64,000 nucleotides of DNA from Aeromicrobium sp. Root344 (lineage in GTDB: Bacteria > Actinomycetota > Actinomycetes > Propionibacteriales > Nocardioidaceae). This document shows, one piece after another, positions 50,483-59,866 of this stretch. Where the stretch lies: contig NZ_LMDH01000001.1 of NCBI RefSeq assembly GCF_001425755.1, forward strand, positions 1,620,060 through 1,684,059, in the 5' to 3' direction. A program made the translations under genes and the position numbers. The first letter of the stretch is position 1, and each line of letters opens with the position of its first letter. The notes beneath the pieces were generated by a model. It made no database searches. It saw only the letters and a list, made by a program, of their open reading frames with translations, and was not told the origin of the DNA.

Positions 50483-51773
50483 ACGGCACCACCGAAGGCA
50501 GCCGCAGCGAGATCGCGGTACCGGCCCCGGGCTCGGACTCCACGACGAGCTCCCCGGCGACCCTCGCGGCACGCTGCTGCATGCCGTGCAGCCCGACGCC
50601 GTGCCCCGCAGGCGAGGGACCCGCGGGCGCCGGCGCCCCATGCGGATCGAAGCCGATGCCGTCATCGCGTACGTCGAGGACGAGCTCGTCCCCGGTGTAC
50701 GACAAGGTGACGCCGACTCGCCGGGCGCACGCGTGCTTGCCGACATTCGTCAGCGCCTCCTGCGCCACCCGCAGCACCGTGGCCTCGATGTCGGGGTGCT
50801 GCGGCTCGACGTCTCCGGTCACCACCACCTCGCCCGGGATGCTGGTGGCCGCCGACCAGTCGCGGGTCAGCTGGGTCAGCGCCTCGACGACGTCTGTGCT
50901 GTCGAGCCGCAGCGGCAGCAGGCCTTGCACCGAGCGGCGAGCCTCGCCGAGCGCCTCGCGGGCCAGGGCGGCGGCGCGCTCGACGTGCACCCGGCCGGCG
51001 GCGTCGTCCGTGGTGTCGGTGACGGCCTGCAGCTGGGTCACGATGCCGGTCAGGTTCTGCGCGATGGTGTCGTGGATCTCGAGGGCGAGCCGCTCCCGCT
51101 CGTCGTGCACGCCCGACTCCCGGGCCTGCTGCACGAGCTGCGCCTGCAGCCCGGCATTCTCCGTGAGCGCCTGCTCGAGGCGTACGTTCGCCTGCTCCAG
51201 CATCGCGATCGTCGTGTTGCGCTCGGCGGCGAGCTCGGCCTCGTGCACGTCGGCATTGGTCATCACGACGGTCAGGACGCCGTTGAGCACCAGCAGCCCG
51301 AGGAACAGGGCGAGCTGCAGCGCGCCGTCCGGCGGCAGGCCGCCCGACTGCGCACCGGCCATCGTCACGGCGGTCGTCAGGAGGACGACCACGGCCCAGC
51401 GCCGCGGCACGTAGAGCTGGTTGTCGAAGTAGCCGATCAGCGCGAAGATCGAGAAGAACGGGTTGAGCCACGTCATGACGAACGCCACGACGGTCCGCGT
51501 CGCGACGTAGAACGCGCCGACCGCGTCCTGCAGGTCCCCGTCCCAGCGCCGGTCGGCGCAGGCCCAGTGGAGTGCGGCCAACGCCGGCACCAGCAGGGTC
51601 ATCACGACGATCCCGGTCTCGCCCGTGCCGATGCTCTCCACGCTCAGGGCGGCGGCGATCGAGCTGAGCCCCAGCAGCGCGTATGGCCCGCGCCGCAGGA
51701 ACAGGGCGAGCTGGACGTTGGCCGGCCGGCCGTTGGGGAGGGACGGGACGGCAGGGTCGCTCGACACGCGCAT
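50475..51773 (-). CDS. Sensor histidine kinase, DesK/NarX (HisKA_3) type
   Basis: A protein of 432 residues. About five or six membrane helices occupy 20-185. A coiled coil (AELAAERNTTIAMLEQANVR) leads to the H box ERLALEIHDTIAQNLTGIV (His near residue 245). The ATPase domain has ALTNVGKHACA (N box), DDGIGFDP (G1) and GVGLHGMQQRA (G2). It senses an unknown membrane or extracellular signal. The ATG at 51773 has GAGG 9 bases upstream and lies 11 bases after the permease stop. Confidence 0.93.
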   Translation of the reverse strand: MRVSSDPAVPSLPNGRPANVQLALFLRRGPYALLGLSSIAAALSVESIGTGETGIVVMTLLVPALAALHWACADRRWDGDLQDAVGAFYVATRTVVAFVMTWLNPFFSIFALIGYFDNQLYVPRRWAVVVLLTTAVTMAGAQSGGLPPDGALQLALFLGLLVLNGVLTVVMTNADVHEAELAAERNTTIAMLEQANVRLEQALTENAGLQAQLVQQARESGVHDERERLALEIHDTIAQNLTGIVTQLQAVTDTTDDAAGRVHVERAAALAREALGEARRSVQGLLPLRLDSTDVVEALTQLTRDWSAATSIPGEVVVTGDVEPQHPDIEATVLRVAQEALTNVGKHACARRVGVTLSYTGDELVLDVRDDGIGFDPHGAPAPAGPSPAGHGVGLHGMQQRAARVAGELVVESEPGAGTAISLRLPSVVPYG

Positions 51774-51784
51774 CACCCCCGTCC

Positions 51785-52528
51785 TCACTCCCACCTGAAG
51801 TATCGCGCGGCCGCCCCAGCCGCGACCACGGTCCACACCACGAGCACCAGCAGGAAGTGCGCCGACGGCCAGTGACCCAGCGCGGCCTGGTCGAGACCGC
51901 GGGCCGCCGCCCCGCCGGGCGTCAGCTCGACGACGGTACGCAGCCCGTGCGGCATCGTCTGCACCGGCGCCCAGAGCCCCGCCGTGAACATCATCGGGAA
52001 GAACACCAGCGTGCCGATCGCCGTCGAGATGCGTGCGGTCGGCGATACGCCGCCGATGACGCCCCCGATCGCGAGGCAGGCCGCCAGCGCGAGGGCGAGC
52101 ACCAGGACGTACGCCCCTGCGGATCCGGGCGACTTCACGTCAAACGCGACACGACCGACCAGCAGCACCAGGATCGCAGAGACCACGACCGCCGCGCCGT
52201 GCAGCACGTACTGGGCGGCGAGCAGATCGATCGGTCGCGCGGGCGTCGTGGCGACGCGGCGCAGGACACGCTGCTCGCGATATCCCGCCATGACACCGGG
52301 CATCGACTGGATCGACGCCATGATGGCGGACAGCAGGATCGAGATCGGGACGTAGAGGTCGATGACCCGAGCCCCGTCGAGGTCCTTGGAGGGGTCCCGG
52401 AACGACGGGATGCTGCCGAGAATGACCACGAGCAGCGTCGGGAACGCCATGATCCAGAACATCGAGCCCGGCTCGCGCAGGAACAGCTTCGATTCGGTAC
52501 GCAGGATCGTGCGTGCGGGACTGGACAT
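51785..52528 (-). CDS. ABC-2-type transporter permease
   Basis: The 247 residues contain six membrane helices (SMFWIMAFPTLLVVILGSIP; ISILLSAIMASIQSM; ACLAIGGVIGGVSP and others). YREQRVLRRVATTPARPIDL is the cytoplasmic loop typical of the ABC-2/DrrB-like permeases that export drugs. It lies one base after the ATPase stop and before the kinase, so the four genes 53447-49850 form one operon. Export of an antibiotic-like compound is inferred. Confidence 0.92.
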   Translation of the reverse strand: MSSPARTILRTESKLFLREPGSMFWIMAFPTLLVVILGSIPSFRDPSKDLDGARVIDLYVPISILLSAIMASIQSMPGVMAGYREQRVLRRVATTPARPIDLLAAQYVLHGAAVVVSAILVLLVGRVAFDVKSPGSAGAYVLVLALALAACLAIGGVIGGVSPTARISTAIGTLVFFPMMFTAGLWAPVQTMPHGLRTVVELTPGGAAARGLDQAALGHWPSAHFLLVLVVWTVVAAGAAARYFRWE

Positions 52529-52529
52529 G

Positions 52530-53447
52530 TCAGTTCTCCTCCGTGAGGACCGGTTCTCCGGTGAGGTCGAGGTACGCGTCGTCGAGGGTCGACTCCGTGA
52601 CCCGCAGGCGACCAGCCCGTACGTCGTGGCGGGCGAGCCAGCCGAGCGCCGCCGTCACCGAGTCGTCGTCGCCGGCGAGCTCGATGCGGTCGCCGTGCCG
52701 GCGTACGTCGGTCACGCCGGTCAGGTCCCACAGCACGCTGGTGTCGACGGGCTCTGACGGCGTGAACGCCATGATCGTCGGTGCGGCCGAGCGGGCGACC
52801 AGGCCTTCGGGCGTGTCGATCGCCGTGATCCGGCCGTGGTCGATGAGCGCGAGGCGGTCGCACAGCCGGTGCGCCTCCTCCATCAGGTGCGTCACCAGGA
52901 TCACCGTCGCGCCGGCTTCGCGGGCCTCCTCGACGAGACCCCAGACGTCGCGCCGTGATCGTGGATCGAGACCCGTGCTCAGCTCGTCGAGCAGGGCGAT
53001 CCGCGGCCGACCGATCAGCGCGAGGGCGATCGCGAGCCGCTGCTGCTGGCCGCCCGACAGCTTGGCGTACCGGACATCGATCGACCCGCTCAGCCCCAAC
53101 CGCTCCGCCAGCTCGAGGCCGTCGCGGGGGTCGTCGTGGAACGAGGCGTACAGCTCGAGCGCCTCTCGCACCGTCAGCTTGGCCTGCAGCCCAGCCTGCT
53201 GCAGCTGCACCCCCATGAGGCGGGTGATGGCCGTGCGGTCGACGTACGGGTCAAGGCCCGCGACCTGCACGCTCCCTTCGCCCGGTCGCCGCAGCCCGGC
53301 GATGCACTCGACGGTCGTCGTCTTGCCGGCGCCGTTCGGGCCGAGGATGCCGAGGATCTCGCCCTCGGCGACCTCGAGGTCGAGACCGTCGACGGCGACC
53401 TTGGTGCCGTACGTCATGCGGAGTCCGCGGATCTGGATGATGCTCAT
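52530..53447 (-). CDS. ABC transporter ATP-binding protein
   Basis: A 305-residue ATPase of the DrrA/BcrA type: Walker A GPNGAGKTT (residues 35-43), signature LSGGQQQRLAIALAL, Walker B IALLDELSTGLD (Leu in place of the usual Pro) and H-loop LVTHLMEEAHRL. A C-terminal domain of about 80 residues follows. The ATG at 53447 marks the start of the core domain; upstream codons in this frame look noncoding. It is first of the four-gene transporter and two-component operon. Confidence 0.93.
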   Translation of the reverse strand: MSIIQIRGLRMTYGTKVAVDGLDLEVAEGEILGILGPNGAGKTTTVECIAGLRRPGEGSVQVAGLDPYVDRTAITRLMGVQLQQAGLQAKLTVREALELYASFHDDPRDGLELAERLGLSGSIDVRYAKLSGGQQQRLAIALALIGRPRIALLDELSTGLDPRSRRDVWGLVEEAREAGATVILVTHLMEEAHRLCDRLALIDHGRITAIDTPEGLVARSAAPTIMAFTPSEPVDTSVLWDLTGVTDVRRHGDRIELAGDDDSVTAALGWLARHDVRAGRLRVTESTLDDAYLDLTGEPVLTEEN

Positions 53448-53550
53448 GCCTTCAGCGTCGTCGAGCCGCCACCTGCGGCGCATCGCCCGATCGGCCGGGA
53501 TCGGCTCCACCGAACGGCTGGCCACGACCCGCGGCGTACGCTTGGCGCCG

Positions 53551-53580
53551 ATGAGTCGACACCGGAAGCAGGACCTATGA
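53551..53580 (+). CDS. 9-codon leader ORF before the small membrane protein
   Basis: The frame MSRHRKQDL ends at a TGA that overlaps the ATG of the next gene (ATGA). TACGCT lies 8 bases before its start, one or two bases more than the usual leaderless spacing. It repeats the arrangement seen at 16933-16971. It may only be chance, but a GCAGGAC ribosome site inside it would also serve the following gene. Confidence 0.35.
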   Translation: MSRHRKQDL

Positions 53581-53957
53581 GCGGCAGTCGCGCCGTGGGC
53601 GCAGCGACGATCGCCGGTGCCGTCGTGCTCGTGGCGTACGTCGTCGACCTGGCGGCTGGAGGCGATCTGAGCAAGGGTGCCGCCGGCGCCGGCCGCGCAC
53701 TCGCCATCGTGGGTGCCGTCGTCTGCGCAGGCATCGTCTACCAGTCGTGGAGCGTCCGTCGCCAGCACGCGCCGAAGGACCACGCCGCCGTCGCCGCGGC
53801 CTTGCTGGGCGGCGCCCTCGCGGCGTCGTCCGCGTTCAGCGCCCCGTCGGGCCAGATCTTCGGCAGCTCGCTGACCGCTGCAGCCGGGGTCGCCGGCCTG
53901 GTCCTCGCGCTCGTCGGCTCCCGTCCCACCCCGATCCGCACCGAAGGCCCCCGATGA
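53577..53957 (+). CDS. Small multi-helix membrane protein
   Basis: There are 126 residues in about four helices (ATIAGAVVLVAYVVDLAAGG, LAIVGAVVCAGIVYQSW, AALLGGALAASSAFSAP, AAAGVAGLVLALVGS). The stop overlaps the ATG of methionine aminopeptidase (ATGA), so it is translated with map. No family recognised. Confidence 0.75.
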   Translation: MSGSRAVGAATIAGAVVLVAYVVDLAAGGDLSKGAAGAGRALAIVGAVVCAGIVYQSWSVRRQHAPKDHAAVAAALLGGALAASSAFSAPSGQIFGSSLTAAAGVAGLVLALVGSRPTPIRTEGPR

Positions 53958-54721
53958 TCGAGCTCCTCACGCCCACCCAGATCGACGAGATGCGCCCTGC
54001 GGGGAAGTTCGTCGCCTCCGTCCTGACCGCGGTCTCCGAGGCCGCCGATGTCGGCGTCAACCTGCTCGACCTGGATGCCCTCGCGCACCAGATGATCCGC
54101 GACCGCGGCGCCGAGTCGTGCTACATCGACTACCACCCGTCGTTCGGTGCGATGCCGTTCGGCAAGGTGCTCTGCACGTCGGTCAACGACGCCGTGCTGC
54201 ACGGCCTGCCGCACTCCTACAAGCTGCGCGACGGTGACCTCGTGAGCCTCGACTTCGCCGCATCGGTCGACGGCTGGGTGTGCGACTCGGCGGTCAGCGT
54301 CGTCGTCGGCACGCCGCGCGAGGAGGACGTACGCCTCATCGCCCACGCGCAGGAGGCGCTCGACGCCGCGATCGCGGTGGCGCACGCGGGCAACAAGGTC
54401 GGCGACATCTCCGCCGCGATCGGTGAGGTCGGCCGCTCGCACGGGCTCAAGATCAACACCCAGTTCGGTGGCCACGGCGTCGGCCGGACGATGCACGGCG
54501 ATCCGCACGTCGCCAACGACGGCCGCGCCGGTCGCGGGTTCCCGCTCAAGCCGGGCCTCGTGATCGCGATCGAGCCGTGGTTCCTGCACACCACGGACGA
54601 GATCGTCATGGACGAGGACGGCTGGACGATCCGCAGCGCCGACGGCTCCCGCGGCGCGCACGTCGAGCACACGATCGCCATCACCGACGGCGACCCGATC
54701 GTCATGACCGCTCGAGGCTGA
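53954..54721 (+). CDS. map: Methionine aminopeptidase, type I
   Basis: The 255-residue protein has the pita-bread fold and the five metal ligands: Asp in VSLDFAAS, Asp in WVCDSAVS, His in GGHGVGRTMH, Glu in AIEPWFLH and Glu in HVEHTIAI. It removes the initiator methionine from nascent proteins. Actinobacteria often carry two copies; this one sits apart from the secY-adk region, so it may be the second. Its ATG overlaps the preceding gene. Confidence 0.95.
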   Translation: MIELLTPTQIDEMRPAGKFVASVLTAVSEAADVGVNLLDLDALAHQMIRDRGAESCYIDYHPSFGAMPFGKVLCTSVNDAVLHGLPHSYKLRDGDLVSLDFAASVDGWVCDSAVSVVVGTPREEDVRLIAHAQEALDAAIAVAHAGNKVGDISAAIGEVGRSHGLKINTQFGGHGVGRTMHGDPHVANDGRAGRGFPLKPGLVIAIEPWFLHTTDEIVMDEDGWTIRSADGSRGAHVEHTIAITDGDPIVMTARG

Positions 54722-54773
54722 TCCGGCCGCAAACGCGTCCGGTACATCCTGTTTCGACCGTACGCTGACCCTC

Positions 54774-56780
54774 ATGCGTACCCGCCTGGCGCTCGCCGCC
54801 GCGTTGTCGTGTCTCGCGGCGTCGATCGTCGTCGTGCCGTCCTCGGCCACCGCCGTCCCTCTGGCAGCGGCCGGCCGGCACTACGAGGACCCGCGCTACG
54901 CCGATCACGCCGCCGTCGCGGTCGACGGCACGCTGATCCGCACGGAGCTCGACCAGTTCGGGACCAGTCCGGCGTCGTCCACGGCCTACGCGGTGCGGAT
55001 CGACGACGGGACCCTCGTCCCCGTCTCGGCGACCTCGGAGCTGCCGGCCGACGCGAGATTCCATGGCGAGCTCGCGATCACGGGGCGCGCGTCGACGGCG
55101 CTCAAGGCCAAGGGCCTGATGCCGTCCGGGAACCGCACGATCGACGAGGACTCGCCGGCGGGCAGCATCGCCCTGGCCGCCGCGGCACAAGGCGCCGCCG
55201 CACAAGGCGCCGCCCTGCCGGTCGCCGAGGCCACCGTGACCGCGCCCGCAGTGGCCGCCACGGCGACGCCGCAGGCCCATCGCGCGTACGTCGTGAAGCT
55301 CACCGACCAAGGCTCCGTCAACGGCACCGACGAGGAGATCGCCGCCGAGGTCGACGACATGCTGGGCTATTGGCAGACCCAGTCCGCCGGCGCGATCACG
55401 ACGTTCAGCCGTGTGGGCACGATCAAGCCGCTCGACTCGACGGCCAACGTTCCTGCTGCGCAGGGCTGCGGCATCAAGACCCCGGACCCGTTGTGGGACC
55501 AGGCCAAGCTGCTGTTCCCGGGCGTCAGCTTCTCGGCACCCGGCAACCACCTGATCGTGCTGCTCGGCGACGAGTGCGGCAACTCCGGTCCCGTGGGCCA
55601 GGCACGGGTCGGCACGTCGATCGCGAACGGTGGCCTGAGCATGCTGACCGTCGACGACACGTTCACGCAGGTCGGGGCGCACGAGCTGGGGCACAACTTC
55701 GGCCTGCAGCACGCCAACCTCGACACCTGTCCGTCGTCAGCCTTGTGCGAGTACTACGACCTCTACAGCCCGATGTCGCTCGCCGTCAGCGGGAACGACT
55801 TCCAGCCCCCGGCGCTCGGGTCGCTCCTGCGGTCCCAGCTGAAGCTCGCTGACTCGGTCACCACGGTCGCGTTGCCCTCGGGCAGTTCCCAGCTGACCAA
55901 GATGGTCTCGTTGGCGCCGCGCTCCGGCCCCTCAGGCATCCGCGGCGTGCTGGTCACCGACCCGGTCACCGGCATCACGTACTCCGTCGATCTGCGCAAC
56001 CGGACCGGGCCCGATGCTGGCGCCTTCTATGGCTCGCCGTTCGTCATCGCCGGCACGCCGGACTATCGGACCGGCGTCGTCATCGAGCGAGCGGCCACGT
56101 CTGCCGCCGGGGACGAGCCGCTCAGGACATACCTCATGACGCACCACGTGGGAGAGGACGCCGTCGGCGCCTACGAGCCGGGCGAGACCTTCCAGCCCCG
56201 ACCGCACTTCACGATCGCCGTCGGCGCGTTCACCACCGGCGGGTCCGTCGCCGTCACGGTCACGATCGAGCGCCCGGCGATCACTGGCACCGTCAAGGTC
56301 GGCAGCACCGTCACGGCGCAACCCGGCACCTGGCCGGTCGGCACGGTGCACACGTACCAGTGGAAGCTCAACCAGGAGCCCGTCGCCGGCGCCACCAACC
56401 AGACGTATGTCCCGAGGATCAGCGGCCGCACCCTCACGGTCACCGTGACCAGCACTCCGCCAGGAGGTGCCCCGACGACCGAGACCTCGGCCGGGACCAT
56501 CGTCGCCCGTGGCACGTTCAAGACCGTGGTGCCGACGATCACCGGCACGCCCAAGGTCGGCCGCACCCTGAGCGCCCACCACGGCACCTGGTCGCCGACG
56601 CCGACGTGGCACTACCGCTGGTACGCCAACGGCTCGCCGATCAGCGGCGCCACCGGCTCGTCCTACGTCGTCACGACATCGCGCGCCGGCCAGCGCATCA
56701 CGGTCAAGGTCAGCGGGAGCAAGGCCTACTACGTCACCGCCTCGCGTACGTCCGCCCGGACGTCCACCGTCACCCGCTAG
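54774..56780 (+). CDS. Secreted zinc metalloprotease with Ig-like tail
   Basis: A protein of 668 residues. The signal peptide (LALAAALSCLAASIVVVP) is followed by a propeptide-like region with an AAAQGAAAQG repeat. The catalytic domain holds GAHELGHNFGLQHANLDTC, in which HELGHNFGLQH is the HExxHxxGxxH zinc site, and YSPMS is the Met-turn, as in reprolysin-like proteases. The C-terminal ~190 residues are two Ig-like repeats with TITGTPKVGRTL, then GTWSP and YRWYANGSPISGATG. They likely bind the surface or substrate. TACGCT 7 bases before the ATG indicates a leaderless start. Confidence 0.87.
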   Translation: MRTRLALAAALSCLAASIVVVPSSATAVPLAAAGRHYEDPRYADHAAVAVDGTLIRTELDQFGTSPASSTAYAVRIDDGTLVPVSATSELPADARFHGELAITGRASTALKAKGLMPSGNRTIDEDSPAGSIALAAAAQGAAAQGAALPVAEATVTAPAVAATATPQAHRAYVVKLTDQGSVNGTDEEIAAEVDDMLGYWQTQSAGAITTFSRVGTIKPLDSTANVPAAQGCGIKTPDPLWDQAKLLFPGVSFSAPGNHLIVLLGDECGNSGPVGQARVGTSIANGGLSMLTVDDTFTQVGAHELGHNFGLQHANLDTCPSSALCEYYDLYSPMSLAVSGNDFQPPALGSLLRSQLKLADSVTTVALPSGSSQLTKMVSLAPRSGPSGIRGVLVTDPVTGITYSVDLRNRTGPDAGAFYGSPFVIAGTPDYRTGVVIERAATSAAGDEPLRTYLMTHHVGEDAVGAYEPGETFQPRPHFTIAVGAFTTGGSVAVTVTIERPAITGTVKVGSTVTAQPGTWPVGTVHTYQWKLNQEPVAGATNQTYVPRISGRTLTVTVTSTPPGGAPTTETSAGTIVARGTFKTVVPTITGTPKVGRTLSAHHGTWSPTPTWHYRWYANGSPISGATGSSYVVTTSRAGQRITVKVSGSKAYYVTASRTSARTSTVTR

Positions 56781-58189
56781 GCGAAGCCCGGCGGCCTCCG
56801 GTCGTGCCACGGCGCGGCCGCCTCGACCTGCGCGCACAGGCTGAACAGCGGCCCGTCCTGGCCCGGCAGGGCCGCGAGCATGACGCCCATCGGGAGACCG
56901 TCGGCGGTCCAGTGCAGCGGCAGGCTGGCGGCGGGCTGCCCACTCATGTTGTAGAGCGCCGTGTAGGGCGTGAAGAGCAGCTCGCGGTGGTGGTCCTCGA
57001 CGGGATCGCCCGACTCGTTGAACCACTCCACGGGCTGCGGCGGCAGGGCCAGCGTCGGGGTCAGGAACGCGTCGTACGCCTGCAGGTCCGTGACGACCTG
57101 CCGCGTCGTCAGCTCGAGGAACTGCAGGGCCTGTGTCAGCTCGATCGCGGTCGAGGCGCGCCCGCGATCACGCCAGTAGCGGGTGTTGGGCCGCAGCACC
57201 GCCTCGGCCTCCAGCGGGATCGCCGCCGACGCGATGCCGCTCGACCAGATGACGTTGAACTGCGGCTCCAGCTCGGACGGGAACGGGTTGTCGATGTCCA
57301 CGACCTCGTGACCCAGCGACTCCAGCAGGCGGCTGGCCGACTCCCAGGCGTCGATCGCGTCGGCGCTCGGCCGGATGCCCTCGAGGTGCGTCCGCGACCA
57401 CCGGGCGATGCGCATCCGTCGAGGCGGTCGGCGCGCCCACTCGGCGTAGGGCACGGGCGGTTCGGGCAGGGGGCGCACGTCTCCGGGCTCCGGGTGAGCC
57501 ATCGCGTCGAGCAGGGCCGCGGCGTCGCGGACCGTGCGCGCGAGCGGGCCGTCACCCGCGAGGCCGCTCCAGTCCGAGCCGACCGGTCCCGCACTGACCC
57601 GTCCGCGGCTGGGCTTGAAGCCGAAGATTCCGCAGGCGCTGGCCGGTATGCGGATCGAGCCGCCGCCGTCGCTGCCCTGCGCCACCGGCACGAGCGCCGC
57701 CGCCACGGCCGCCGCAGCGCCGCCGCTCGACCCGCCGGCGTTGCGAGCCGGGTCCCACGGCGTACGGGCCGGACCGATGACGTCGTTGTCGGTGTAGGAC
57801 GACAGGCCGAACTCCGGCGTGTTGGTCTTGCCCAGGCTGATGAAGCCGGCCGCCTCCACGAGGTCCACGACGTACGCGTTGACGCCGGGCACGAAGTCGC
57901 GCATCGCCGCCGAGCCCATCGAGGTCTGAGTGCCGCGGGTGAAGGTCAGGTCCTTGAACGCCGTGGGCACTCCGGCGAACGGCGGAGCGCCGCCGGACGC
58001 GATCTGCGCGTCGGCCTCTGCCGCGCGTACGAGGGCCTGCTCCGCCGTGACGGTGACGAAGGCACCGAGCTCTGACGCGTGCGTGGCGATGCGACCGAGG
58101 TGGTGCTCGACCAGCTCGACGGACGACACCTCGCCGGAACGGAGCGCAGCCGCCTGCGCCGTGGCATCGAGCTCGTGGAGTTCGCTCAC
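56777..58189 (-). CDS. Amidase (amidase signature family)
   Basis: The 470 residues contain the Ser-cisSer-Lys catalytic set: Lys in [11 protein letters not shown], the serines in [13 protein letters not shown] and [13 protein letters not shown]. It hydrolyses a linear amide; GatA is unlikely because no gatB or gatC is near. The GTG start follows TACGCT by 6 bases, so the transcript is leaderless. Its stop overlaps the stop of the protease gene on the other strand. Confidence 0.92.
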   Translation of the reverse strand: MSELHELDATAQAAALRSGEVSSVELVEHHLGRIATHASELGAFVTVTAEQALVRAAEADAQIASGGAPPFAGVPTAFKDLTFTRGTQTSMGSAAMRDFVPGVNAYVVDLVEAAGFISLGKTNTPEFGLSSYTDNDVIGPARTPWDPARNAGGSSGGAAAAVAAALVPVAQGSDGGGSIRIPASACGIFGFKPSRGRVSAGPVGSDWSGLAGDGPLARTVRDAAALLDAMAHPEPGDVRPLPEPPVPYAEWARRPPRRMRIARWSRTHLEGIRPSADAIDAWESASRLLESLGHEVVDIDNPFPSELEPQFNVIWSSGIASAAIPLEAEAVLRPNTRYWRDRGRASTAIELTQALQFLELTTRQVVTDLQAYDAFLTPTLALPPQPVEWFNESGDPVEDHHRELLFTPYTALYNMSGQPAASLPLHWTADGLPMGVMLAALPGQDGPLFSLCAQVEAAAPWHDRRPPGFA

Positions 58190-58208
58190 CCCTAGAGCGT
58201 AGGGGGAG

Positions 58209-58532
58209 TCAGTCGTCGAGGGCCTGGATGACGGTGTCGAGCAGGCCGGGATAGCGCTCGCCGACCGCGCTCAGCCGCAGGCGCTGGTGCGGCTGGCCCT
58301 CGATGCTGAGGCGTTCGGTCAGCCCGCTCTCGCGGAGCACCTTGAAGTGGTGGCTGGCGGTCGACTTGCCGATGTCGTCGTAGAGGGCGCTGCACCGCAC
58401 CGTCAGGTCGGGCGCCGCCGCGAGCCGCCGCACCATCTCGAGGCGCACCGGATCGGCGATGGCCTGCAGGACCTCCTGCACCGGGCCGACCTCGGCGACG
58501 GCGACGAGCTCCTCCGGGGTCGTGTCCGGCAT
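58209..58532 (-). CDS. ArsR-family winged-helix repressor
   Basis: A 107-residue ArsR-type regulator (LQAIADPVRLEMVRRLA, then YDDIGKSTASHHFKVLRESG for the recognition helix). No metal-binding cysteine pair (as in CVC) is seen, so it likely senses an organic ligand or redox change. The ATG at 58532 has GGAG upstream. It is divergent from the MFS gene, with a perfect palindrome between them, which it probably binds. Confidence 0.9.
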   Translation of the reverse strand: MPDTTPEELVAVAEVGPVQEVLQAIADPVRLEMVRRLAAAPDLTVRCSALYDDIGKSTASHHFKVLRESGLTERLSIEGQPHQRLRLSAVGERYPGLLDTVIQALDD

Positions 58533-58547
58533 CACAGCTCCTCACAG

Positions 58548-58601
58548 GTTCGATGATCATCGAACTCGTGCTACGGTGAGCAAGTTCGATCAGCATCCAA
58601 C
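58548..58601. promoter_or_regulatory. Two ArsR operators between the repressor and MFS genes
   Basis: GTTCGATGATCATCGAAC (58548-58565) is a perfect 18-base palindrome. GTTCGATCAGCATCCAAC (58584-58601) shares its left half and ends in a partly matching right half. They are 36 bases apart and flank the likely -35/-10 region of the MFS promoter. Confidence 0.75.
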
Positions 58602-58623
58602 CTAGCACCTCGCAGGAGTCGCC

Positions 58624-59856
58624 ATGAGCCTCGCCACTCCCCTCGTCACCGGACCGGGTCAGACCCGAGAGAAGCAGCGCTGGGCCTATCCCGCACTCCT
58701 CGGCCTGATGTCGCTGGCGATCGGCATCTCGGCGTCCCCGGCACCGCTCTACGGCCTCTACGGCGAGGAGTGGCACTTCGCGCCGATCACCACGACCGTC
58801 GTGTTCTCCGCGTACGCCGTCGCAGCCTTGATCAGCGTGCTGGTCGTCGGCTCGATCTCGGACCGCTTCGGCCGCCGCCGCGTCCTGCTCGTCGCGGTGA
58901 GCACCTTGATCGCCGGTCTCGTCGTGTTCATGACGGCGGGCGGTGTGGCGGCGCTGCTCGTGGCACGGGTGCTGCACGGGTTCGCCGTCGGCGCGATCGT
59001 GGTCGCCGGTTCTGCAGCACTCCTCGACCTTCGTCCCGACGAGGGAGCCGCGACCGGGAAGCGCACGGGCGTCGCCTTCAACGTCGGCATCACGATCGCG
59101 GTGCTGGGCACGGCTGTCGACGCCCAGTACGGCCCGTCGCCGCTGGTGGCGCCCTACGTCGCCCTGGCCGTGCTGACCGCCATCGGCCTGGTCGCGGTGA
59201 TCCTGATGCGCGAGACCCACCGCGACGGCCGGGCGGTGGCGCTGCACATCGCCCGGCCGCGCGTACCGGCGGCGATCGCCCATGACTTCAGCTTCTCGGC
59301 GCTCGGGGTCATGGCGTCCTGGTCGGTGCTGGGCGTGTTCCTGTCGCTGGTGCCCGGCATCGCGTCGCGAGCTGCCGGCACCGACAACCTGGTCTTCGGC
59401 GGCAGCGTCGTGGCGATCATGGCCGCCTTCGCCGGCGTGAGCCAGCTGCTCGCGGTGCGCGTCCCGGCCAAGCGTGCGGCGATCACCGGCGACTTCGGCA
59501 CCGCCGTCGCTCTGCTCCTCACCGTCGCGGCGGTCGACGTGGGTGGCCGCTGGGAGATCATCGCGGCGGCCGCGATCCTCGGCTTCTTCTTCGGCCTCGC
59601 CTTCGGCAGCTCGCTGCGCCACCTCGGCCAGGTCGTCCCCGCGGCGCACCGCGGCGAGGTCATGTCGGCGTTCTACGTCCTGGCCTACCTCGCGATGGCG
59701 GTGCCGACCGTGCTCGCCGGCTGGGCCGCCACGACGTGGTCCGCCGATGCGGCGTTCACCCCGTTCATGGTCGCGGTCGCGGCGGCCTGCGTGCTCGCCG
59801 GCAGCCTGGGCCTGCGGGTCCCTCGTCTGACGCGGGACGCCGTCCCGGCCCACTAG
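58624..59856 (+). CDS. MFS transporter
   Basis: A 410-residue protein with 12 membrane helices. Motif A is GSISDRFGRRRVLLVAV between helices 2 and 3, and the first helix pair has SPAPLYGLYGEEWHFAPITT, found in the sugar-efflux/multidrug MFS branch. It probably exports drugs or sugars. It is divergent from the ArsR gene, whose operators overlap its promoter. Confidence 0.9.
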   Translation: MSLATPLVTGPGQTREKQRWAYPALLGLMSLAIGISASPAPLYGLYGEEWHFAPITTTVVFSAYAVAALISVLVVGSISDRFGRRRVLLVAVSTLIAGLVVFMTAGGVAALLVARVLHGFAVGAIVVAGSAALLDLRPDEGAATGKRTGVAFNVGITIAVLGTAVDAQYGPSPLVAPYVALAVLTAIGLVAVILMRETHRDGRAVALHIARPRVPAAIAHDFSFSALGVMASWSVLGVFLSLVPGIASRAAGTDNLVFGGSVVAIMAAFAGVSQLLAVRVPAKRAAITGDFGTAVALLLTVAAVDVGGRWEIIAAAAILGFFFGLAFGSSLRHLGQVVPAAHRGEVMSAFYVLAYLAMAVPTVLAGWAATTWSADAAFTPFMVAVAAACVLAGSLGLRVPRLTRDAVPAH

Positions 59857-59866
59857 AATCGAGCGC

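Noticed and set aside
56777-58189. GatA subunit of the amidotransferase
   Set aside because: No gatB or gatC is adjacent, and the protein fits stand-alone amidases.
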